Positions 1-4,725 of a DNA stretch of 6,752 nucleotides are shown here, piece by piece. Under the pieces are notes generated by a model. It was given only the letters and a program-made list of their open reading frames with translations, searched no databases and was not told where the DNA came from. How positions within the stretch are numbered: the first letter of the stretch is position 1; every line of letters starts with the position of its first letter. A program made the position numbers and the translations under genes. Origin of the DNA: an uncultured Ruminococcus sp. (GTDB lineage Bacteria > Bacillota > Clostridia > Oscillospirales > Ruminococcaceae); NCBI GenBank assembly GCA_937907215.1, contig CALESG010000022.1, positions 1 to 6,752 of the forward strand, read 5' to 3'.

Positions 1-3
1 CAT
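1..3 (-). CDS. Start codon of the next operon gene, probably divIVA (rest outside window)
   Basis: Only the ATG is visible, preceded by a strong ribosome binding site. In Firmicutes the gene after ylmH is usually divIVA, which encodes a coiled-coil protein that marks negatively curved membrane and division sites. That identity is inferred from gene order alone; no protein sequence is visible to confirm it. Confidence 0.5.
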
Positions 4-9
4 AATTTA

Positions 10-17
10 TCCACCTT
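10..17 (-). promoter_or_regulatory. Shine-Dalgarno sequence for the next gene
   Basis: AAGGTGG at 11-17 begins within a base of the ylmH TGA (18-20) and lies seven bases before an ATG at 3-1. The spacing is ideal, so a further gene of the operon almost certainly starts at the window edge. Confidence 0.8.
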
Positions 18-776
18 TCAATGATATTGTTCAATCAATATATGAAGTCTTCCTTTTTTAGAAAGACCTATTACCGTTTTTAATCTAAATTTGCCGAAAC
101 CCTTAACTACAAAAATGTCACCTTCGGCAAGCTTTATTGAAGATGAAGTTACTTCTTCATAATTTAACTGAATTCTTCCTTGTTGAATCATTCTAACGGT
201 TTTCTCACGACTTTCTTTTATACTAAGTGCCGCAATAGAATCTATTCTTAGCGATGAGACTGTTCCGCTGATTTCCCGGAAATTCTGCTGTAAAGGCATA
301 TTAAAAGTTTCCTCATCTGTTACCTTTACACCACAGCGTCCGACTTTGGTGATTTCTCTTAACAATGGAACAATAGTATCTGTAACTATTGCCTGTGTTT
401 TGTTTTCCCCTATTATTATATCGCCGACTGTTTCTCTTTGAATACCACAGGACATAAATGCTCCAAGAAAATCTCTATGTGAAAGTTTATCGTTGCTGCG
501 ATATTTATAAGTTATACAAGCAATAGGTACAGAGACCATATCAAGTTCTGCCCATTCAGGAAATATGCAGCAAATCTTTCTCTGAGCATTTTCGTATCCA
601 CCCCAAAAAACTACATTTACATCAGTTCTGTTTTTTAAAGCTTTTTCAGCAATAAAGAGCTGCCGCTCATCTAAGAAGCGTGAGAAGCAGCCCATGCAAT
701 TACGTTCAGCTCGATCAACCAAATCCTGCAAATGTGCTATAAGGACACGATCTTCTTGAGAATTTGAAAAACTCAT
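18..776 (-). CDS. ylmH: S4-domain RNA-binding protein YlmH
   Basis: 252 residues, the usual length. The N-terminal half fits the YlmH-specific fold: FLDERQ at 34-39 and the conserved stretch SHRDFLGAFMSCGIQRETVGDIII at about 99-122. The C-terminal S4 RNA-binding domain spans about 178-230, with SRIxK-like positions around SREKTVRMIQQGRIQLN and a GDIFVVKGFGKF strand. In B. subtilis, YlmH is related to RqcP, and recent work places it on stalled large ribosomal subunits in quality control. That role here is inferred. The residues RNCMGCF at 25-31 contain a CxxC pair of unknown meaning. The ATG is seven bases after the sepF stop. No ribosome binding site lies at a useful distance (the nearest GGAG is about 20 bases up), so start by coupling to sepF is likely. 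Its TGA overlaps the ribosome binding region of the next gene. Confidence 0.92.
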   Translation of the reverse strand: MSFSNSQEDRVLIAHLQDLVDRAERNCMGCFSRFLDERQLFIAEKALKNRTDVNVVFWGGYENAQRKICCIFPEWAELDMVSVPIACITYKYRSNDKLSHRDFLGAFMSCGIQRETVGDIIIGENKTQAIVTDTIVPLLREITKVGRCGVKVTDEETFNMPLQQNFREISGTVSSLRIDSIAALSIKESREKTVRMIQQGRIQLNYEEVTSSSIKLAEGDIFVVKGFGKFRLKTVIGLSKKGRLHILIEQYH

Positions 777-783
777 TAGACAA

Positions 784-1350
784 TTAAAGAATAGATGCTC
801 CGGTTATGTTGTCAGTAACTGTTGAATACGGCTTTCCAAGTTCACTTACAAGCTGATCAACAAGTCCTACATCATGAGGAGTTATGATATATGTTTCATT
901 AGCAATAGGCTTAAGGTTACCATTCATTGCATAAGCTACGCCAATGAGAAAATCAATGATTCTTCTTCTTACAGCCTCTGTTGCATCTTCAAGAACGAGA
1001 ACAACTGTTCTGCCGCCCATAAGATGATCTGCAATTTTCTTTGCATCTGTATATTCAGTAGGCTTTACCAAAATTACCTGTAGAGTAGGAGATGAAAAAC
1101 TGTTTTGACGTGAAGCAGAAACACTTGAAACAGGTTTTGAAGCTGAGTACGTACTCTTACGTTCTTCATGCTGACCAGTATAGCTGCTGCTGGCAGAACG
1201 TGTGCTGCCGCTTGTTGTAGTACTGCTTACAGGCGATGAATACGAACTTTCACTCTTTGCTGGTTCTTCTGTAGTTTGCTTAACATCATCGTTCTCGTCA
1301 ATAACATCTGTAGGAACAAAGAAATCCTTCAAATTATTCAATAAACTCAT
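784..1350 (-). CDS. sepF: Cell division protein SepF
   Basis: SepF binds the C-terminal tail of FtsZ, polymerises into arcs or rings and helps tether the Z-ring to the membrane. The protein is 188 residues. The N-terminal MSLLNNLKDFF is amphipathic and fits the membrane-binding helix. Residues about 28-88 form a Ser/Thr-rich disordered linker, somewhat longer than in B. subtilis SepF (about 150 residues in all). The conserved core at about 90-165 carries VILVKPTEYTDAKKIADHL, the RRRIIDFLIGVAYAMNG helix and turn that contribute to dimer and FtsZ contacts, and YIITPHDV. Some 20 further residues follow with no recognised motif. A GGAG seven bases upstream supports the ATG. It lies downstream of yggS across a gap holding a putative pseudoknot, and just before ylmH. 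B. subtilis has ylmG between sepF and ylmH, but this window has no such gene there. Confidence 0.95.
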   Translation of the reverse strand: MSLLNNLKDFFVPTDVIDENDDVKQTTEEPAKSESSYSSPVSSTTTSGSTRSASSSYTGQHEERKSTYSASKPVSSVSASRQNSFSSPTLQVILVKPTEYTDAKKIADHLMGGRTVVLVLEDATEAVRRRIIDFLIGVAYAMNGNLKPIANETYIITPHDVGLVDQLVSELGKPYSTVTDNITGASIL

Positions 1351-1357
1351 TATACTA

Positions 1358-1361
1358 CTCC
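1358..1361 (-). promoter_or_regulatory. Shine-Dalgarno sequence of sepF
   Basis: GGAG lies seven bases before the sepF ATG (1350-1348). A second GGAG at 1366-1369 overlaps the 3' arm of the putative pseudoknot but is too far from the start to be the main site. Confidence 0.7.
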
Positions 1362-1365
1362 ATTC

Positions 1366-1416
1366 TCCGCACTTTTATATTTAGCTGAATGAACAGTGCG
1401 GACCATATTCAGCCAA
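1366..1416 (-). promoter_or_regulatory. Putative H-type RNA pseudoknot in the sepF leader
   Basis: Within the 103-base yggS-sepF gap, two inverted repeats interleave. Stem 1 pairs 1407-1416 with 1381-1390 (TTGGCTGAAT with ATTCAGCTAA: ten pairs, one G-U, with a perfect 7-bp core). Stem 2 pairs 1395-1402, inside the stem 1 loop, with 1366-1373 (TCCGCACT with AGTGCGGA, eight perfect pairs). The connecting loops are 4, 4 and 7 bases, and the last is A-rich (ATATAAA), as often seen in the loop crossing stem 1. Stem 2 ends four bases before the sepF Shine-Dalgarno sequence. If a true pseudoknot does not form, the stems are separate hairpins that could switch. No U-run follows, so it is not a terminator. 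I recognise no known riboswitch class. Confidence 0.5.
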
Positions 1417-1453
1417 GCCATATATCAAATCGGCTTTAAAGGTTCTTTATTTT

Positions 1454-2149
1454 TTATGCATAATTTCTTGCACCAAAAAGTGCAGTTCCTATCCGCACAA
1501 GAGTCGAACCATACTCGATCGCTTTTACATAATCTCCGGACATTCCCATAGACAAAATATCCATATCTATATTATCCATGTTTTTGGATGAAATGTCAAG
1601 ATATAATTCTTGCATTTTATAAAGAAATTTTTCACTATTTTGAGAAGGCGGTATCGTCATCAAACCTTTAACATGAATATTCTTCATAACAGCAATTTCT
1701 GCAAGAAGTTGTTCAAGATTTTCAGGTGAAACACCGCTTTTGGATTCTTCTTCACCGATATTGACTTCAATAAGCACATTTTGAATTTTTTTGATTTTTT
1801 CTGCTTGCTTATCAATTTCAGCTGCAAGTTTCAAACTGTCTACAGAATGAATAAGATCCATATCATTTATAATATATTTAACCTTGTTCGTTTGCAAATG
1901 ACCTATAAAATGAACTCTTGCAGCAGGATCATAAAAATCCCTTTTTGATTCATATTCTTGCACACGGTTTTCACCGAGAAGCTTTATTCCCAAAGATATT
2001 GCATGATTTACAGCTTCTGGAGTTACAGTTTTTGTAACCGCCATAAAATCTACATTATCATTGACAGCTCGATATTTTGCCTTTGCTTCCTCAATTTCAG
2101 CATAAATACGCCGATAATTTTCAGAAATGTATTCAAAGTCTGTTTTCAT
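1454..2149 (-). CDS. yggS: Pyridoxal phosphate homeostasis protein, YggS/YlmE family
   Basis: A cytosolic, single-domain PLP-binding protein with an alanine-racemase-like N-terminal-domain barrel fold. It has no established enzymatic reaction and keeps PLP and amino-acid pools in balance. From the ATG at 2149 it is 231 residues, the usual length. Visible signatures are MAVTKTV at 36-42 with Lys40 as the expected PLP Schiff-base lysine, GENRVQE at 59-65, HFIGHLQTNK at 80-89, SMGMSGD at 200-206 (phosphate binding), and GSTLVRIGTALFG at 214-226. A strong ribosome binding site ten bases upstream supports the chosen start, and an ATG eight codons earlier would overlap the previous gene with no such site. 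Placement before sepF matches B. subtilis ylmE and many other Gram-positives, where the two genes are neighbours without a proven functional link. Nothing in it is truncated. Confidence 0.95.
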   Translation of the reverse strand: MKTDFEYISENYRRIYAEIEEAKAKYRAVNDNVDFMAVTKTVTPEAVNHAISLGIKLLGENRVQEYESKRDFYDPAARVHFIGHLQTNKVKYIINDMDLIHSVDSLKLAAEIDKQAEKIKKIQNVLIEVNIGEEESKSGVSPENLEQLLAEIAVMKNIHVKGLMTIPPSQNSEKFLYKMQELYLDISSKNMDNIDMDILSMGMSGDYVKAIEYGSTLVRIGTALFGARNYA

Positions 2150-2150
2150 A

Positions 2151-3410
2151 TCAATCAGCACCTCCGCTTGCATCGATTCCTTCTACTATGATAGAATCAT
2201 AAAGCTGCAAATAATCACTATCCTTATTCACATCAGAAAGAACATAATTATCGCCTTCATAGATTACATCAAGTTTGCGGAAAGAAACTTCCTCTCCATC
2301 TAATATATACACACCTCTGTAATTAACAAGTGTTGTAGTTACTTCACCTGTAAGTACATTTGTAGTTTCTTCTGGAATATCTCGAAATCTTATAGCAGTT
2401 CTTGGAACTTTAATTCCATCATAATCACCTTTTACAACACGAACACGTTCTGTTCTGTGCTGTACGAAATCAGATGTCATATTTTCACTATAAAGAACAA
2501 GCATTGTTTCGTTGTCGCTATCGCCCGGACGAAGTTCTGTAACAGTGGCTTTTGTTGTTGCTGCTGAAGTTGAAAGATGAATGACAACGCTGTCACCGAC
2601 CTGAAAACCGATTTCAGTATTATCTATCATTCCGATCATATACCAACCATAACTTGCAATAGTCTTGCCGATTATAGTATCATTCTTAATGCTTTCGTCA
2701 TTTGTCACTGCCACAATGTCTTGTTTTGTTATTGAATCCAAGTTGGATATTGACAACTTGTCCTCATATCCATCAGCATAGCTTACAAAATAAGCAGAAT
2801 CAGGTGATATTATTGTATCAATGGGATTTTGCTGCTGAAGTTTAAGACTTGCAATTTGATCTTCAATCATTGAGATCTGCTCAGTGTAATTTGTTGTACC
2901 TTGGTTTATTACTATTTGATATGAACCTAAAGTAGTACGAAAATCTTCTTTAGACTGATTCATACTATCAAGCTTTCCAAGATCTCTGTAATATGCGATC
3001 TGATTGTAATACTGAGAAACCTGATTTGAAAGCGATGATGGTTGAGCCATTTCAAGAATGCCTGGATTTGAAATTCTCTTTAAAATATCAAGTTCTTCTT
3101 CAAGAGATTCGATCTTTTGATTCTGTTCTATAGCAGAATTATTGCCATATATATTAGCGACAGCACCATCTCTGCAAACTTTACCGCCATCTGGTACATT
3201 ATAACTTACACAGCCTTGTCCGTTGTAAGAAATCACCGATTCATCTCGGACATATACACCCTGAAATGTCGTTGAAAGCTCTGCCGACATAGGCACAGCA
3301 GTTTCTGTCTGATAATTGGTGTCAAGAAAATGATAGAAAATTGTGCCTATCATTGCCAGTACCGATAAAGACAAAAGAACAAGCAAAATATTTGTTAATG
3401 TATTTTTCAT
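2151..3410 (-). CDS. HlyD-type membrane-anchored adaptor (membrane fusion) protein, no partner transporter in window
   Basis: 419 residues from the ATG at 3410. One hydrophobic helix at about 6-28, preceded by a Lys, suggests an N-terminal membrane anchor with the rest outside the cell. Next is a lipoyl/barrel-like stretch rich in Gly and beta strands (about 48-90), two predicted helical, coiled-coil-prone segments (about 93-115 and 165-198) flanking a Gln/Tyr/Ser-rich part, then a second half-barrel beginning SPDSAYFVSYADGYE and a beta-rich C-terminal region. This order fits HlyD/membrane-fusion adaptors of ABC or RND-like exporters. No ATPase or permease is visible nearby, so its substrate and partner are unknown. 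From memory, similar proteins sit beside yggS-sepF in other clostridia, which hints at a cell-envelope or division role. No Shine-Dalgarno sequence precedes the ATG, 11 bases after the hfq stop, nor the alternative TTG at 3416. Start by coupling to hfq is possible. Confidence 0.7.
   Translation of the reverse strand: MKNTLTNILLVLLSLSVLAMIGTIFYHFLDTNYQTETAVPMSAELSTTFQGVYVRDESVISYNGQGCVSYNVPDGGKVCRDGAVANIYGNNSAIEQNQKIESLEEELDILKRISNPGILEMAQPSSLSNQVSQYYNQIAYYRDLGKLDSMNQSKEDFRTTLGSYQIVINQGTTNYTEQISMIEDQIASLKLQQQNPIDTIISPDSAYFVSYADGYEDKLSISNLDSITKQDIVAVTNDESIKNDTIIGKTIASYGWYMIGMIDNTEIGFQVGDSVVIHLSTSAATTKATVTELRPGDSDNETMLVLYSENMTSDFVQHRTERVRVVKGDYDGIKVPRTAIRFRDIPEETTNVLTGEVTTTLVNYRGVYILDGEEVSFRKLDVIYEGDNYVLSDVNKDSDYLQLYDSIIVEGIDASGGAD
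2160..2165 (-). promoter_or_regulatory. Shine-Dalgarno sequence of yggS, inside the adaptor gene's last codons
   Basis: GGAGGT lies ten bases before the ATG at 2149-2147. It encodes the Gly-Gly of the adaptor's C-terminus (SGGAD). The adaptor TGA and the yggS ATG are one base apart, so translation is probably coupled. This site makes the upstream in-frame ATG at 2173 unlikely. Confidence 0.8.
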
Positions 3411-3421
3411 AAGCAATTATT

Positions 3422-3652
3422 TTAGTCGTTGGAATCCAGTATTGCTATAGGCCTTACTGGCTTCAATGTTGAGATTGCGTGTTTGTAAACAAGATTTTGA
3501 GTCCCTTCGCAATCAAGGATAATAACATAGCTGTCGAACCCTCGGACGATTCCTTTAAACTGAAAGCCGTTTGTCAGAATAATTGTAACCATTATTCTTT
3601 CTTTACGAGCTTGATTTAGGAACACATCCTGCAAATTCATCATTTTGTTCAT
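3422..3652 (-). CDS. hfq: RNA chaperone Hfq
   Basis: Hfq is a hexameric Sm-like ring that binds U-rich and A-rich RNA and affects small-RNA pairing and mRNA stability. From the chosen ATG the protein is 76 residues, close to B. subtilis Hfq, and lacks the long C-terminal tail of E. coli. Gln8 and Asp9 then fall at the same numbers as in E. coli Hfq, which supports this start over the in-frame GTG 18 bases upstream. Sm1 is VTIILTNGFQFKGIVRGFDSY, about 22-42, with Tyr42 at the place of E. coli Phe42. Sm2 holds YKHAIST at 56-62, including the Lys-His pair of the proximal U-binding pore. The rim patch is RKER at 16-19, fairly basic for a Gram-positive Hfq. It follows miaA as in many bacteria but appears to have its own promoter and a structured leader. 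The short acidic tail ends in DSND. Confidence 0.96.
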   Translation of the reverse strand: MNKMMNLQDVFLNQARKERIMVTIILTNGFQFKGIVRGFDSYVIILDCEGTQNLVYKHAISTLKPVRPIAILDSND

Positions 3653-3660
3653 ACATATTG

Positions 3661-3667
3661 CTCCTTT
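3661..3667 (-). promoter_or_regulatory. Shine-Dalgarno sequence that fixes the hfq start
   Basis: AAAGGAG lies eight bases before the ATG at 3652-3650. An in-frame GTG at 3670-3668 would place this site inside the coding region, so the ATG is the better start. Confidence 0.85.
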
Positions 3668-3673
3668 CACTTT

Positions 3674-3757
3674 GACCTATTTGCAGCCACACTCAAAAGC
3701 ACCCAAAAAATCAAGTTGCATCCGATGTGACGCTATATTTCTTCATACAAATAGACC
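3674..3757 (-). promoter_or_regulatory. Structured 5' leader of hfq (long closing helix, inner helix, U-tract)
   Basis: Two arms, 3746-3757 and 3674-3685, can pair over 12 base pairs, with a perfect 7-bp core (CTATTTG with CAAATAG) and three G-U wobbles. The 5' arm begins at about the predicted transcription start. A second helix of seven pairs including two wobbles joins 3725-3731 with 3686-3692. Its 3' arm abuts the outer arm directly, so the two could stack, leaving a roughly 14-base bulge on the 5' side. The inner loop carries six U residues (3705-3710), the kind of sequence Hfq's proximal face binds. The outer helix ends about seven bases before the Shine-Dalgarno sequence. I recognise no known riboswitch. 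Folding and any role are inferred. Confidence 0.4.
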
Positions 3758-3765
3758 TATTCTAT

Positions 3766-3794
3766 ATTATATCACAAAATTTTACTCTTGGCTA
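3766..3794 (-). promoter_or_regulatory. Probable extended -10 promoter for hfq and downstream genes
   Basis: On the minus strand there is a perfect TATAAT at 3766-3771 directly preceded by TGA, giving the extended -10 form TGnTATAAT. The TGA is the miaA stop codon (3772-3774). Seventeen bases upstream, TAGCCA (3789-3794) matches four of six positions of a sigma-A -35 box, and a good extended -10 often tolerates that. Transcription would start near 3757-3760, leaving an hfq leader of a little over 100 bases. No other promoter of similar quality was noticed in the gaps between genes. The call is from sequence alone. Confidence 0.6.
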
Positions 3795-4722
3795 TAACTT
3801 TAAGAGATTTTTCTTGAATTTTTTTCAAGTTGTCAGTTTTGTCCAAAATAATCCATGATATATGTTCATTTTTCCTAAACCATGTAAGCTGACGCTTGGC
3901 ATAATGACGTGTTTGAAGTTTAATTTCATCTATGCAGGCGTCAAGTTTTGATTTTTTTTCAAAATATGGTATAAGTTCCTTGTAACCTATTGCATTTGAT
4001 GCTGTTTTCATGTCACCGTTTTTCCAAACCTGATATGCTTCATCTACAAGTCCCATCTCTACCATTTTATCCACACGAACATTTATTCTATCATACAAAT
4101 CATCACGGTTTTCATAATTAAGTCCTATAATACATGATTTGTACGGCGTTTCAACAAGTTTGCTTTTTGTTTTATGAACACTGAATTTTTCTCCTGTATC
4201 AATACAGACTTCCAATGCACGTACTACTCTTACAATATTATTTGGATGAATACCTTCTGCTGCCTCAGGATCTATTGATCTGAGTTTCTCATGAAGTGCC
4301 TCTGCACCATTTTCATTTGCAAAAGCCATGAGTTCATTTCTTAGTTTTGGATTTTTATGAGATTCAGAAAATTGTATATTTTCAAGCAGAGATGATACAT
4401 AAAGTCCTGTTCCGCCTACAATTATTGGCAGTTTATTTCTTTTGTGAATATCCTTTATAACATCTCCTGCAAGCTTTACATAATCTGCTACGCTAAACGA
4501 ATCATCCATATCAAGAAATCCCATAAGATGATGAGGTATATTTTTCATTTCTTCTAAGGTTGGTTTTGCAGTTGCAATATCCATACCTTTGTATATCTGC
4601 ATCGAATCGGCTGAAACTACTTCACCATTATAATATTCTGCCAAAGAAACGCCAAGTGCAGTTTTTCCGGAAGCAGTTGGCCCCACAACAGCAAGTACAG
4701 GAATTTTTTCATATGTTGTCAT
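3772..4722 (-). CDS. miaA: tRNA dimethylallyltransferase MiaA
   Basis: MiaA transfers the dimethylallyl group of dimethylallyl diphosphate to N6 of A37 in tRNAs that read UNN codons, forming i6A, the precursor of ms2i6A. It acts in the cytosol. The protein is 316 residues, normal for the family. Visible motifs are the P-loop GPTASGKT at 14-21, the ADSMQIYKGMDIATAKP signature around 38-54 (Asp39 matches the family's catalytic Asp), GGTGLY at 103-108, NAIGYKEL at 243-250, and TRHYAKRQLTWFR at 271-283 near the C-terminus. The ATG at 4722 is supported by a perfect AGGAGG nine bases upstream. It starts three bases after the mutL stop, in the mutL-miaA-hfq order common in Firmicutes. Its TGA stop also supplies the extended part of a probable hfq promoter. 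Nothing is truncated or odd in the protein. Confidence 0.97.
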   Translation of the reverse strand: MTTYEKIPVLAVVGPTASGKTALGVSLAEYYNGEVVSADSMQIYKGMDIATAKPTLEEMKNIPHHLMGFLDMDDSFSVADYVKLAGDVIKDIHKRNKLPIIVGGTGLYVSSLLENIQFSESHKNPKLRNELMAFANENGAEALHEKLRSIDPEAAEGIHPNNIVRVVRALEVCIDTGEKFSVHKTKSKLVETPYKSCIIGLNYENRDDLYDRINVRVDKMVEMGLVDEAYQVWKNGDMKTASNAIGYKELIPYFEKKSKLDACIDEIKLQTRHYAKRQLTWFRKNEHISWIILDKTDNLKKIQEKSLKVIAKSKIL

Positions 4723-4725
4723 TTT

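Noticed and set aside
1374..1402. Promoter for sepF with -10 TATAAA
   Set aside because: The -10 is fair, but the -35 at 17-base spacing (TCCGCA) matches only three of six, and the bases are better explained as part of the pseudoknot.
1366..1416. Rho-independent terminator after yggS
   Set aside because: Neither stem is followed by a run of U residues; the 3' flanks are mixed A/U and purine-rich.
2150..2173. ATG at 2173 as the yggS start
   Set aside because: It lies inside the adaptor gene with no ribosome binding site; the ATG at 2149 has GGAGGT ten bases upstream and gives the family length.
3653..3670. GTG at 3670 as the hfq start, adding six residues
   Set aside because: The extra codons contain the Shine-Dalgarno sequence itself, and the ATG at 3652 aligns Gln8 and Asp9 with known Hfq.
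3705..3716. Intrinsic terminator in the hfq leader at the U6 run
   Set aside because: No stable GC-rich hairpin immediately precedes the U-run on the transcribed strand.
3674..3761. Direct repeat GACCTATT at 3674-3681 and 3754-3761, considered as an operator or attachment site pair
   Set aside because: It is short and arises because the two arms of the leader helix overlap a near-palindrome; there is no sign of an insertion between the copies.
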